Assembly (NCBI RefSeq): GCF_000217715.1
Contig: NC_015658.1
Coordinates: 124,001 to 188,000, forward strand
Length of the DNA: 64,000 nucleotides
Source of the DNA: Halopiger xanaduensis SH-6
Lineage (GTDB): Archaea; Halobacteriota; Halobacteria; Halobacteriales; Natrialbaceae
Reading direction: 5' to 3'
In this document: positions 1 through 9,306 of the stretch, piece by piece
Numbering within the stretch: position 1 is the first letter of the stretch
Layout: each line of letters begins with the position of its first letter
The notes under the pieces: generated by a model
The model's database searches: none
What the model was told of the DNA's origin: nothing
The model's input: the letters and a program-made list of their open reading frames with translations, nothing else
Position numbers and translations under genes: made by a program

Positions 1-443
1 GCGTCATGCCGTTCCCCTACGGCGTTTCCAAGGAGGAAGCGAAGTACGAGGGGACCGGCGGGACGAACGCGACGCTCGGCGGCTGGCACCTGTCGCTGAA
101 CCCGAACTCCGAAAATCTGGCCGCAGCCGTCGAACTGATACAGGCGATGACGTCCGACCAGTTCTACCTCGACATCTTCGAACTCACGGGATCCACGCCC
201 CCGAAGCCGGAACTGTACGAGTCGGACCAGGCCGAGGAGGTTCCCATCATGAACCGGTACCTCGACACGCTTCGCCTCCAGTCGGAGAATCAGTGGGTCC
301 ACCCGATCAACGCGATCTGGGACTCCCAGTCGGAGGCGATCGCCGACGAGTTCACCGCCTGTCTCGAGCAGGAGCAGTCCCCCGAAGAGGCCGCCGCAGC
401 GGCCCAGGAAGCCGTCGAAGAAATCGAACAGACGGAAGCGTAA
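1..443 (+). CDS. Sugar ABC transporter substrate-binding protein, C-terminal part (cut by window start)
   Basis: The reading frame is open from the window edge to a TAA at 441-443, so only about 146 C-terminal residues are visible and the true start lies upstream. The fragment looks like the end of a CUT1-type extracellular solute-binding protein: a GGxNxTLGGW stretch, then PPKPELYES, and a C-terminal helix rich in Glu and Ala (EEAAAAAQEAVEEIE). Two CUT1 permeases and a MalK-like ATPase follow on the same strand, which supports the family. As the first visible gene of the operon it would capture a sugar or oligosaccharide outside the cell; the sugar cannot be read from this piece. Confidence 0.85.
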   Translation, partial: VMPFPYGVSKEEAKYEGTGGTNATLGGWHLSLNPNSENLAAAVELIQAMTSDQFYLDIFELTGSTPPKPELYESDQAEEVPIMNRYLDTLRLQSENQWVHPINAIWDSQSEAIADEFTACLEQEQSPEEAAAAAQEAVEEIEQTEA

Positions 444-556
444 CCGTGTCCCGATACGATCCGATCCCGTCCGTCCCCGCCGAATCGAGGACCGGTCGAC
501 GGGCACCGTCGCTCGAGCATCGAACGTAAACGCACACTCGAACCCACACACATCCA

Positions 557-1516
557 ATGAAAAAGAAGGTACTCAACGCACTCTCGCCGATCCTCTACCG
601 GATCGAACGGTTAGACGAGGATAAGTACGGCTACCTCCTCATCGGGCCGATGCTGTTCGTCCTCTCGGCCCTCGCGTTCTATCCGTTGCTCCGGACGTTC
701 TGGGTCTCGCTGCACAGCGACGACCTCCGGGGAACGTATCCGGTCGGCGAGTTCAGCGGCTTCGACACGTACTCCGCCATACTGAGCGGAGAGATGGACA
801 TTATCCTCAGCGACCCGTTCTTCAGCCTGAGCAACCCCCTCTCGAGCGCGCTCGGCGTGACGCTTTTCATCACAGCCGTGAGCGTCACGATCGGGACCCT
901 GCTCGGACTGGGGATGGCGCTGATCCTCAACAAGGAGTTCCGCGGCCGCGCGGTCGCTCGGATGATCGTCCTCCTGCCGTGGTCGATCCCGATCGTCATC
1001 CAGGGGATGATCTTCTACCTCCTGTTCCAGCCGTCGATCAGCTTCCTCGTCGATCCGCTCCACAGCCTCGGGCTGTTCTCGTCGAACCCGCTCGTGAGCA
1101 CGCGCGATTCGATTGTGATCGTGACGCTGATCGACATCTGGCGGAAGGTCCCGTTCATCGCATTGATCATCCTCGCCGGACTCGCGAGCGTCGATCAGAG
1201 TCTCTACAACGTCGCCAGAGTCGCCGGCGCCTCGAAGTGGCAGCAGTTCCGGCTAATCACGCTGCCGCTGATCAAGCCCGTCGTCCTGATCGGGATGATC
1301 TTCTACACGATCAGCTCGATGAAGGTCTATGGCGTCGTCGAGGCGTCGACCGGGTGTAGCACCGTTCCGACGTTGTCTTGTCTTGTCGTCGATACGTTCC
1401 GCATGCAGCGGTGGGCGACGGCCTCCGCGATCGCGTTCCTGACGGCGCTGCTCATCGCGGGGATCATCATGTTCTACCTCATCAACTTCCGCAGCGAGGT
1501 GGGAACCAATGAGTAA
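557..1516 (+). CDS. Sugar ABC transporter permease, MalF/UgpA type
   Basis: A 319-aa integral membrane protein with about six hydrophobic segments. The first is near residues 27-50 (LLIGPMLFVLSALAFYPLL), typical of CUT1 permeases of the MalF/UgpA branch. The EAA-loop that contacts the ATPase is visible near residues 217-235 (NVARVAGASKWQQFRLITLP). It starts 113 nt after the binding-protein stop, and its TAA lies 8 nt inside the next permease, so the pair is translationally coupled. It forms half of the membrane channel of the importer encoded at 1-3620. Substrate unknown; the nearby Gfo/Idh gene and the pectin island further on suggest a plant-derived sugar, but this is inference. Confidence 0.92.
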   Translation: MKKKVLNALSPILYRIERLDEDKYGYLLIGPMLFVLSALAFYPLLRTFWVSLHSDDLRGTYPVGEFSGFDTYSAILSGEMDIILSDPFFSLSNPLSSALGVTLFITAVSVTIGTLLGLGMALILNKEFRGRAVARMIVLLPWSIPIVIQGMIFYLLFQPSISFLVDPLHSLGLFSSNPLVSTRDSIVIVTLIDIWRKVPFIALIILAGLASVDQSLYNVARVAGASKWQQFRLITLPLIKPVVLIGMIFYTISSMKVYGVVEASTGCSTVPTLSCLVVDTFRMQRWATASAIAFLTALLIAGIIMFYLINFRSEVGTNE

Positions 1517-2429
1517 CGCCGGACAGGCGGACTCCCGAAGCACCGTCGGTCGCATCGTCGACCTGCTCATCCGCAACCCGTACGACAGCTACAGGCTCCT
1601 GTTCTACGTCGGGCTGACGTCGTTCATCATCGTGACGCTGTTCCCGTTCTACTGGTTGCTGGTCCTCGCGATCACGCCGCAGGATCGCCTGTACGGCATG
1701 GGCGTTCTCCCCGAAGGGACGAACGTCGGGGTGTTCCTCGAGGTCTTCCAACGCGTGCCGCTGCACCACTACATCTTCAACAGCCTCGTCATCGCGACGC
1801 TGACCGTCATCGTCTGCCTCGTGCTCGGCAGCCTGGCCGGCTACGCGTTCGGCCGCGTCGACTTCCGCGGGAAAGCGCCGCTAATGTTGCTGCTGCTGGT
1901 CGTCTCGTACTTCCCGGGGATCGCGTTTCTCATCCCGCTGTACGAGATGCTGACGGGGTCGCTTACCATCGGCATCTTCCAGACGCCCGACCTCTACAAC
2001 ACGCCGTGGTCGATGGCGTTCCCGTTCACGATGCTGACCCTGCCGATCACTATCTTCATCCTGACGACCTTCTTCAGTCAGATTCCGGACGGGCTCGAGG
2101 ACGCGGCCCGCGTCGAGGGGACGACCCGACTCGGCGCGCTGTTCCGCGTTATCCTGCCGCTGTCGGCGCCCGGCGTCACGACCGCCGCGATCATCGTGTT
2201 CATCAGCGTGTATCGAGAGTTCTTCTTCTCGTTCCTGATGACCGACGGCTCGGCGGATAACTGGGCCGTGCTCGTCTACGGCATCCTCGAGTTCGAACAG
2301 CAGAGCGGCCAGCTGTACCACCTGATGGCGGCTGCGAGCATCATCGGGATCCTCCCGATCGCGCTCCTGGTCGTCGTCGCACAGAAACACATCGTCAGAG
2401 GCTTAACGCAGGGCGGACTAAAGGAGTGA
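1509..2429 (+). CDS. Sugar ABC transporter permease, MalG/UgpE type
   Basis: A 306-aa membrane protein overlapping the upstream permease by 8 nt. The layout is that of MalG/UgpE-like CUT1 permeases: a short N-terminal tail, a first membrane segment near residues 32-56 (VGLTSFIIVTLFPFYWLLVL), several more segments, and an EAA-loop near residues 195-215 (DGLEDAARVEGTTRLGALF followed by RVILPLSAPG). It should pair with the 557-1516 protein to make the heterodimeric channel. A GGAG motif before the ATPase gene lies at the very end of this ORF, so this gene and the ATPase are probably co-translated. Confidence 0.92.
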   Translation: MSNAGQADSRSTVGRIVDLLIRNPYDSYRLLFYVGLTSFIIVTLFPFYWLLVLAITPQDRLYGMGVLPEGTNVGVFLEVFQRVPLHHYIFNSLVIATLTVIVCLVLGSLAGYAFGRVDFRGKAPLMLLLLVVSYFPGIAFLIPLYEMLTGSLTIGIFQTPDLYNTPWSMAFPFTMLTLPITIFILTTFFSQIPDGLEDAARVEGTTRLGALFRVILPLSAPGVTTAAIIVFISVYREFFFSFLMTDGSADNWAVLVYGILEFEQQSGQLYHLMAAASIIGILPIALLVVVAQKHIVRGLTQGGLKE

Positions 2430-2438
2430 CAAGATACC

Positions 2439-3620
<1,182 letters not shown>

Positions 3621-3627
3621 CCGAACC

Positions 3628-3804
3628 ATGGTGACCACGACCGGCGTCCTGTTCATCGTCGCCGCAGTCGTGCTGTTTTTCTTCTGGATCTACGGGATCG
3701 TCTCGTTTTACTTCGATCTCCGGTACCGGTTCCTCCCGGCCGTCCGGGAGCACCTGCGGGACGACGAGCAGCAAGCCCGTCCCGATCCGGAGGAGTACCT
3801 CTAA
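3628..3804 (+). CDS. Small single-span membrane protein at the end of the sugar ABC operon
   Basis: A 58-residue ORF starting 8 nt after the ATPase stop (ATG in CCATGGTGACC). A hydrophobic, aromatic-rich N-terminal helix (TTGVLFIVAAVVLFFFWIYG) is followed by a basic and aromatic linker (FDLRYRFLP) and an acidic tail ending DPEEYL. Codon choice is GC-rich like its neighbours. The layout, one transmembrane helix with a cytoplasmic tail directly behind an importer operon, suggests a small accessory peptide of the transporter. I do not recognise a named family. Confidence 0.6.
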   Translation: MVTTTGVLFIVAAVVLFFFWIYGIVSFYFDLRYRFLPAVREHLRDDEQQARPDPEEYL

Positions 3805-4093
3805 CCGCAGTCGACGGCTCACTCGCTGCTTCAATCCTCCCGTCGAATCCGTTTTGACCGAACTACTCTTTTGCCGAGCGACGAGCGGCTGTACAAACGG
3901 GGGCTGCGTTCGACTCGAGTCGGCTGCCAACTATTCGACCGCCAGCCCATCCGAGTCGAACCGGTCGAGAGCCACAGTTGGTAGTCGGACTTGCGCGCGT
4001 CGGCGCAGACCAGTATCTTGTCGACGCCGAGTCTGTGAAAAGCAGCGCCGCGGTCCCTTACTCGCTTTCTCACCCGCTTACGCTCTCACTCGT

Positions 4094-5095
4094 TCACTCG
4101 AGATCAACTGCGACCCGCTCTCCAGTTCGGGCCGCCTCGTACGCCGCATCGAGCAGCGCCGTCACGCGGATCACGTCCTCGAGCGTCGCCGGCGGTTCGG
4201 CGTCCGTCGTGATCGCCTCGACGAACGCCTCGATCTTCCCGCGGCCGCTACTGTGATCGACGTCCGGGACGGTGTCGTCGCCCGCGTCGTCGATCGCCGT
4301 CAGCGTCGGCTCGCCCCAGTCGCGGCGGGTGAACTCGAGCGCGCCGTCGTCGTCCCAGATCTGAATCCGTTCGCGGTCGGTCGTCGCGACGGCCGAGTCG
4401 GCCATCGTCGCGACGGCGCCGTTCTCGAACCGGATCGACAGCGTCGCGCGCTGGTCGATCCGCTCCGCGTCGTCGTAGAACGCCATGTCGGCGGCGACCG
4501 ATTCGGGCTCGAGGCCGGTCATCCAGAGCAGCGACTCGAGGACGTGCGTCCCGACGCTGAAGAGGTGGCCGCGACAGCCGACGTCGGGATCGAGCCGCCA
4601 GTTCGTTCCCTTCTCGAAGTGGTCCGTCCAGTCCTGCAGGAGTTCGCCGGTCATGAACGTCGGCTCCGCGTCGCCCTCGGCCCAGCGTTCGCGGCCGCGG
4701 ATGAACGCCGGCTCGAGGTGGCGCTGGTAGCCCGCCATCAGCACTTGTGAGCTGTCGGCGAACATGGCTTCGACGTCTCGAGCCTCCTCGAGGTCGCCGA
4801 CGATAGGTTTCTCACAGAGTACGTGGAGGTCGTGATCGACGGCCGTGCGGATCTGGTCGCGGTGAAACGCCGGCGGCGTCGCGATGACGGCGGCGTCGAA
4901 CTCCCGTTCGTTGTACATCGCCGCCTCGTCGGTGTAACACGCGTCGGCATCGACGCCGAACTCGTCGACCGCGATCTCGAGGTTGTCCGGATTGACGTCT
5001 ACGACTGCTTCGAGGGTCGTCTCGGGATTGTCGTTCAATCCGCGTGCGAGGAGCTGCCCGTAGCCTCCCAAGCCCAGTAACGCGGTACGAATCAT
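4094..5095 (-). CDS. Gfo/Idh/MocA family NAD(P)-dependent oxidoreductase
   Basis: 333 aa. The N-terminus holds the Rossmann nucleotide-binding loop (LGLGGYGQLLARGL, residues 7-20), followed further on by the family signature CEKPI near residue 94, which carries the catalytic lysine, and the usual C-terminal alpha/beta substrate domain. These enzymes oxidise or reduce sugars, inositols or derivatives with NAD(P). The gene converges on the sugar ABC operon, which suggests it acts on the imported sugar. The start is the ATG at 5095; no other start is needed. Exact substrate cannot be read. A second family member lies at 50308-51417. Confidence 0.88.
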   Translation of the reverse strand: MIRTALLGLGGYGQLLARGLNDNPETTLEAVVDVNPDNLEIAVDEFGVDADACYTDEAAMYNEREFDAAVIATPPAFHRDQIRTAVDHDLHVLCEKPIVGDLEEARDVEAMFADSSQVLMAGYQRHLEPAFIRGRERWAEGDAEPTFMTGELLQDWTDHFEKGTNWRLDPDVGCRGHLFSVGTHVLESLLWMTGLEPESVAADMAFYDDAERIDQRATLSIRFENGAVATMADSAVATTDRERIQIWDDDGALEFTRRDWGEPTLTAIDDAGDDTVPDVDHSSGRGKIEAFVEAITTDAEPPATLEDVIRVTALLDAAYEAARTGERVAVDLE

Positions 5096-5224
5096 GCTAT
5101 GGTAGCGCCAACCCCCGATCGATAGTTATGTTTTACTGTTCCTGCTGTTCGCCGGTCGCGACATGGCCAAATATCTAACCGGGCGCTCGCGTCTCCCGTC
5201 ACTCAACTCTCGGTGATCAGTTCT

Positions 5225-5899
5225 TCACTTCTGTGTGTCTCCGTCAATTGTGACTTCCGCGGAAACGGTATCTTGTTCTACAGCATTACCGATCTTTTCA
5301 GCGACGAGGACACCCACTTGGTCGTGCACGCGCTCGGCTGTCGTGATAACGAATCCGGCATCAGTGAGTACGTCCACGAGCATCCCAACGGTAGCCGCAT
5401 CAACCCCGTGGTCGAATAGCGGTTCTTCGGGGTTGGATGATCCGAAGAACATCGCGTCACCGAGGACGAGCCGACGCGGACCGAGATCGGCGATGACTTC
5501 GATCGCCTCGCGCTTTTCCTCGTCGGGAAGATGGTGCAGGGCGAAATTCGAAACGATAATATCCACGTTGCCGTCGTAACGTGGATCGCGGAACTCTCCG
5601 TAGCCAAACTCCACATTTTCGATACCGCTGTCGGCGGCCTTCGATCGCGCCTGCTCGATCATCCCATCACTGATGTCTCGACCGACGACGTAATCGGCAT
5701 CTCCGGCCAGCGCGAGCGCAATTACGCCCGTCCCCGTCCCGAGGTCGAGCACGACGTCGTCGGGGTGAGGGGCAGCGTGTTCGATAACGAGTGAGGCGCA
5801 CGCGTTGTAAACCGGCTTCTCTTCGCTGCCGTGTTTCTCGTCGTACCGATCGGCGATCTGCGAGAAGCGATCGGCGAGCTCCTCGAGGGACTCGTCCAT
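5225..5899 (-). CDS. Class I SAM-dependent methyltransferase
   Basis: About 224 aa. Motif I, the SAM-binding loop, is VLDLGTGTGVIALAL near residues 49-63; the acidic residue of motif II (VVGRDISDGMIEQAR) and motif IV (VDIIVSNFALHHLPDEEK) follow, a pattern like UbiE/Methyltransf_11 enzymes. I chose the ATG at 5899, which overlaps the stop of the upstream flavoprotein (TAATG); a GTG at 5908 is also possible. The tight overlap means both proteins are made from one message under the palindromic operator at 6841-6857. The substrate is unknown. Next to a disulfide-active flavoprotein, a thiol or small-molecule methyltransferase is a reasonable guess. Confidence 0.85.
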   Translation of the reverse strand: MDESLEELADRFSQIADRYDEKHGSEEKPVYNACASLVIEHAAPHPDDVVLDLGTGTGVIALALAGDADYVVGRDISDGMIEQARSKAADSGIENVEFGYGEFRDPRYDGNVDIIVSNFALHHLPDEEKREAIEVIADLGPRRLVLGDAMFFGSSNPEEPLFDHGVDAATVGMLVDVLTDAGFVITTAERVHDQVGVLVAEKIGNAVEQDTVSAEVTIDGDTQK

Positions 5900-6846
5900 T
5901 ATTGCCACCCTCGTTCGAAGTCTTCCTTGGACAGTTCCATATTTACGGTCGTGCCGACTGCGTATCCGTCGGCCACTGCTGACGGTATCGACGGAGGACC
6001 CCCGCTCGAGGCGTCGCCAGCGATGAACAGCCCTTCGACTGATGTGAACCCCATTCCACGCTGAGACCGCGTTGCATCGACGAGTCCAGCCTGATTCACT
6101 TCGAGACCGAGCTGTTCCGGGAGCTCGCTACGTTGCTCCATCGGTGGCGGGTAGAATACTGCGCGGCGAGCTACGTTGCGACCATCCGCGAGAGAGACGC
6201 TCTCGAGATCACCATTGGAACCGTTAAGTGCGGTAATCGGTTCATCTTCGATTTCGATCCCTCGCTCGACGAACATCGACCGCGATTCTTCGTCGAAGAT
6301 GTCCCGTCCATCAGTGAACACGACGAGGTCATCACTCAGATTGTAGATGAGCTTCGCGTAGTCGACCATATGTTGGTTCGTGACCATCACGCCGAGAGAT
6401 TCCCCGCGAACTTCGTAGCCGTGGCAGTACGGACAGTGATACACGCCAGTCCCCCAGAACTCCTGGAAGCCGTCAGTATCCGGAAGGTCGTCTCTGACAC
6501 CTGTCGCCAGTACGACTTTCCGACTCGTGACGGTCTCGCCGGAATCCAAAGAGGTAGTGAATCCGTTGTTGTCTCTACTGACATCCGTTACTTTCGTGTC
6601 TCGGAACTCGCCTCCGTATTTTATCACCTCCTCACGACCAAGACGGCGAAGTTCCTCCGGCGGAATACCGTCTCTAGTCAGGTATCCGTGGGCTTCGGCT
6701 GCCGGACCGTTACGGGGTTCGCCGTTATCGCAGACCAAGACGCTGCGGAGCGACCGTCCTAATTGGAGGGCTGCACTCAATCCCGCGGGCCCGCCTCCGA
6801 TAATGAGAACGTCGTATTCCAAATCGCCGTCGCCAGTTGTTTGCAT
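5899..6846 (-). CDS. Thioredoxin reductase-like FAD/NAD(P) oxidoreductase with CPYCHGYE active site
   Basis: 315 aa from the ATG at 6846 (a longer frame to 6978 adds non-homologous residues). The FAD loop is DVLIIGGGPAGLSAALQLGRS near the N-terminus, and the C-terminal FAD motif is GLFIAGDASSGGPPS. The redox-active CxxC lies in YHCPYCHGYEV, not in the CA(T/V)CDG form of classical thioredoxin reductases. This variant is what I recall for TrxB-like dithiol oxidases/disulfide reductases such as GliT and HlmI. It is the first gene of a two-gene operon with the methyltransferase. A TATA-like ATATACTTAT lies at about -30, and a 17-bp palindrome covers the start codon. Confidence 0.88.
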   Translation of the reverse strand: MQTTGDGDLEYDVLIIGGGPAGLSAALQLGRSLRSVLVCDNGEPRNGPAAEAHGYLTRDGIPPEELRRLGREEVIKYGGEFRDTKVTDVSRDNNGFTTSLDSGETVTSRKVVLATGVRDDLPDTDGFQEFWGTGVYHCPYCHGYEVRGESLGVMVTNQHMVDYAKLIYNLSDDLVVFTDGRDIFDEESRSMFVERGIEIEDEPITALNGSNGDLESVSLADGRNVARRAVFYPPPMEQRSELPEQLGLEVNQAGLVDATRSQRGMGFTSVEGLFIAGDASSGGPPSIPSAVADGYAVGTTVNMELSKEDFERGWQ

Positions 6847-6857
6847 ACATAGTGCAA
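6841..6857. promoter_or_regulatory. 17-bp palindromic operator over the start of the flavoprotein operon
   Basis: TTGCATACATAGTGCAA, a near-palindrome (TTGCAT/GTGCAA arms, 5-nt centre). It covers the flavoprotein ATG (6846) and its likely transcription start, with a TATA-like element (6871-6880) directly upstream on the minus strand. It matches the 7010-7026 site at 15 of 17 positions. A protein bound here would block initiation, so repression by the divergent HTH regulator is the simplest reading. Confidence 0.7.
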
Positions 6858-7009
6858 TGAGGATAGTGGGGATAAGTATATCGCTCCCGGAAACGAGAGT
6901 CGAAATTGGATGCCATCGTAGTATTACGGCCCATAGCAAATTTTCTCTCTGTAATTGGATTCGACCAGGTCTCCTCAAATTCTCAGACGGGGTCTACTTC
7001 TCGAGCTAA

Positions 7010-7026
7010 TTGCACCCATAGTGCAA
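7010..7026. promoter_or_regulatory. 17-bp palindromic operator upstream of the HTH regulator gene
   Basis: TTGCACCCATAGTGCAA, a perfect 6+6 inverted repeat with a 5-nt centre. It lies just upstream of a TATA-like CTTATGTA (7028-7035) that is about 30 nt before the regulator ATG at 7062, so the transcript is probably leaderless. Its near-identity with 6841-6857 points to one regulator controlling itself and the divergent operon. Confidence 0.72.
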
Positions 7027-7061
7027 ACCTTATGTAGAGGCAGTACCAATTCTCGATAACA

Positions 7062-7460
7062 ATGCCGGACCCCATCCAAACGCAACTTCAGAACGAGCGG
7101 CAGTGGGAAGACCTTCTTGACAGTATGCTCGGGCTGAATAAGCTCGACAGAGGTGTCTTTAGACTATTAGCGGAATCTTCTGAGCCGCTTACCGTAGATC
7201 ACATTGCGAAGATCATCGATAAAGAGCGAACAACCGCGTATCGGTCGGTTAAACGACTCGAAGAAGTTGGAGTCGCGGTACAAGAACAGGAAAGCTGTCC
7301 CAAGGGAGGCTATCACCACGTATATCGCGTCTCCGATCCAGACGAGATAGCGGACGAACTCCAACGAATGCTCAACCGATGGTACGCTGAAACCGGCCAA
7401 CTCATTCAGGAGTTTCGGGATATACACGGTGGAGACCAGCAATCTGAACTAGATCACTAA
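7062..7460 (+). CDS. HTH transcriptional regulator (TrmB-like winged helix), probable local regulator
   Basis: 132 aa. The winged-helix region spans about residues 25-90: RGVFRLLAESSEPLTVDHIAKII, then a recognition helix in ERTTAYRSVKRLEEVGVA. It is followed by a wing containing the only cysteine (QESCPKGGYHHVY) and a C-terminal helical dimerisation segment. The single Cys plus two His in the wing could sense thiol stress or a metal, but this is a guess. It is divergent from the flavoprotein-methyltransferase operon, and both promoters carry the same 17-bp palindrome. Codons are more AT-rich (TTAGCG, TCTTCT, ATAGCG) than in the surrounding core genes, which suggests horizontal transfer together with the operon. 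Confidence 0.82.
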   Translation: MPDPIQTQLQNERQWEDLLDSMLGLNKLDRGVFRLLAESSEPLTVDHIAKIIDKERTTAYRSVKRLEEVGVAVQEQESCPKGGYHHVYRVSDPDEIADELQRMLNRWYAETGQLIQEFRDIHGGDQQSELDH

Positions 7461-7766
7461 CCGCTCGCTCTGGGTATTTTATCGCCGGAACTGGTCGCCG
7501 ATTAACCGACGCAGTCATCATTGGCGTTGAACTCTGTGAATATCTGCGTGAAGGGCAGACTTCGCTCCGAAACTAGGGTAGCCAATCGAGGGAGATTTGA
7601 TATAGCGATATGTGGTTTACCAATACGGCCTATATCCTTATTCGTCGGTTTCAGCGCTCGAGAGGTGCGATATTAGGGGGAGACTGATTAGCAAAGACCA
7701 CTTTGCATTAGTCCAGTAATCACAAGTAGCTTTACTACCCCCGACGCCGTACGGTCGTCGCAGTTG
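7461..7766. other. Intergenic stretch upstream of the integrase, AT-richer
   Basis: About 306 nt without a convincing ORF. It holds a 12-mer TATAGCGATATG (7601-7612) that recurs inverted beyond the integrase, and a G5 run (7676-7680) facing a C5 run (7738-7742) just before the integrase. No tRNA-like fold was found. Confidence 0.5.
7601..7612 (+). repeat. 12-bp repeat, upstream copy (inverted partner at 8983-8994)
   Basis: TATAGCGATATG at 7601-7612; the exact reverse complement CATATCGCTATA occurs at 8983-8994, so the pair flanks the integrase in inverted orientation. GAGATTT also lies next to both copies, in a shuffled order. Possible recombinase arm sites or a shared operator. Confidence 0.5.
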
Positions 7767-8921
7767 ATGGAATCCGCAGATTCCGGGGGCTCATCCCAGG
7801 GAAAACCCCTCGAGGACGCCCTCGAAGAGTGTCTCGAGAGCAAAGCGAGTTCGTCGCCGAACTACCGGCAGAACCTCGAGCGAGTCGTCGCCGACTGGAT
7901 CGGCTTCTGTCGCGATCGCGGCGTCGAAACGCTCGAGGATGTGTCCCAACGGCTCATGGGGAACTACGCCGGCCACCTCGCGCGCCGCGTCGAGGCCGGC
8001 GAGTCCGACGCGGTCGACGGCGGGATCGCCGCCTCGACCGCCTGGACCTACTACGATTACGTCTCGGCGTTTCTCACGTGGGCGGTCACGTGGGACTACC
8101 TCGCGGAAAACCCCGCCGAGAAGGGACCGGCTCGAGAGAGCATGCCCGATCGCCCCTCGAGCGGCGAGTACGAGCGCCAGTACTGGCAGCCGGCACAGCG
8201 CCAGGCCGTCCTCGAGTTCGTCCGCAGGCGCGTCGACAGCGCGTATCGGGAACCGGTCGCCCCGACGCCGATCCTCCACAAGCGGCTTCGCGACCGGGCG
8301 TTCGTCGCGACCATCGCCTACTCCGGGGTCCGCGGCGGCGAGATCGTCAAGGATCCCAACGACCCGCGCCGAACCGGAATTCGGTGGACCGATGTGGATC
8401 TCGAGGCGGGGACGATGTGGATTCTGGGCAAAAATCAGGAGCGAGAGCCTGCACAATTGCCGGACCAAGCGTCGATGCCGCTTCAACGGTGGTACGAAGC
8501 GTACGATCCACCGAGCGACGACTGGCCGGTCTTCCCGTCGCTACACGTCCCGACGCTGTCTCGGAAACTCGGGTCCGAGCTCGGCGGCGAGGAACGCGAC
8601 CGGCGAACTGAGCGGCGCGACTACTGGACGGTCGCGCTCGAGGCCGGCGTCGAACCCTCGTCGATTACGACCGAGGGTGCGCGGTCGGTTATGCGACGGC
8701 TCTCTGCAGCGGCGGAGGTACCGGATCTCGAGGACGGCGAGTATCTGAAACCACACGGTGCACGTCGTGGCGTCGGCGAGTTGCTCTACAAGGAGAAGGG
8801 CCACCAGCGCGCCCAGCGGACGCTTCGACACGCCGATCCGAAAACGACGAGCCAGATGTACTCGCACATCGAGGCGAGCGAACTCGCCGAAGACAATACG
8901 GAGGTATTCGACAGCGAGTGA
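7767..8921 (+). CDS. Tyrosine recombinase / site-specific integrase (XerC/D-phage integrase family)
   Basis: 384 aa from the ATG at 7767 (an in-frame TTG lies 3 nt before). There is an N-terminal SAM-like core-binding domain (about residues 10-125) and a C-terminal catalytic domain. Catalytic residues visible: Arg in AYSGVRGGEI, HxxR in KPHGARRGVGELL, His in RTLRHADPKTT and the nucleophile Tyr in SQMYSHIE. Family members cut and rejoin DNA at att or dif-like sites. No phage or plasmid genes and no tRNA are adjacent, so this looks like the remaining integrase of an integrated element; the flanks are AT-rich and gene-poor. Confidence 0.9.
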   Translation: MESADSGGSSQGKPLEDALEECLESKASSSPNYRQNLERVVADWIGFCRDRGVETLEDVSQRLMGNYAGHLARRVEAGESDAVDGGIAASTAWTYYDYVSAFLTWAVTWDYLAENPAEKGPARESMPDRPSSGEYERQYWQPAQRQAVLEFVRRRVDSAYREPVAPTPILHKRLRDRAFVATIAYSGVRGGEIVKDPNDPRRTGIRWTDVDLEAGTMWILGKNQEREPAQLPDQASMPLQRWYEAYDPPSDDWPVFPSLHVPTLSRKLGSELGGEERDRRTERRDYWTVALEAGVEPSSITTEGARSVMRRLSAAAEVPDLEDGEYLKPHGARRGVGELLYKEKGHQRAQRTLRHADPKTTSQMYSHIEASELAEDNTEVFDSE

Positions 8922-8982
8922 CCTCTAGACCGCGTTCCTCAGTTTATCAGATTGACTGGCGGAAGGAGACTCTAATAAATCT

Positions 8983-8994
8983 CATATCGCTATA
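8983..8994 (-). repeat. 12-bp repeat, downstream inverted copy
   Basis: CATATCGCTATA, the exact reverse complement of 7601-7612, 61 nt after the integrase stop in AT-rich DNA. Confidence 0.5.
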
Positions 8995-9016
8995 CAGAAT
9001 ATATAGGTATATCGAT

Positions 9017-9032
9017 CCCCGAGTTCCCGGGG
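9017..9032 (+). terminator. Short GC hairpin after the integrase gene
   Basis: CCCCG (9017-9021) pairs with CGGGG (9028-9032) around a 6-nt loop in an otherwise AT-rich stretch about 95 nt after the integrase stop. There is no strong T-run directly after it, so a terminator role is only tentative. Confidence 0.3.
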
Positions 9033-9155
9033 TAGAGACCTAAATAGAGCGAATTTGGGCGATTAGTTCGATATTCTGTAGCCTTCGATTCCTGATAGTG
9101 AGCGTGAGATAGTCGACTTTGGGACGTTCAAGCGAGCGAGACCTGGTAACTCTTG

Positions 9156-9296
9156 ATGAATCTGTTCGGTGAGTGGCCGACGTACGAGGGTGGTCCATAT
9201 CCGGAGATTCCGGAGGGAGAACAGCTGTTCGACCGCCAGCGGGTTGCAGACATCATCAACGGCGACATCTGGGAGCAAGGTCGAATAGTAAAGTAA
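9156..9296 (+). CDS. Small ORF or gene remnant, unknown function
   Basis: 46 codons, beginning MNLFGEWPTYEGG and ending NGDIWEQGRIVK, with haloarchaeal codon choice (mostly G or C at third positions) and a plausible folded composition. A stop precedes the ATG by three codons in the same frame, and no ribosome site or promoter was seen. I do not recognise a family. It may be the tail of a decayed island gene. Confidence 0.3.
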   Translation: MNLFGEWPTYEGGPYPEIPEGEQLFDRQRVADIINGDIWEQGRIVK

Positions 9297-9306
9297 CGAC
9301 GCGGCA

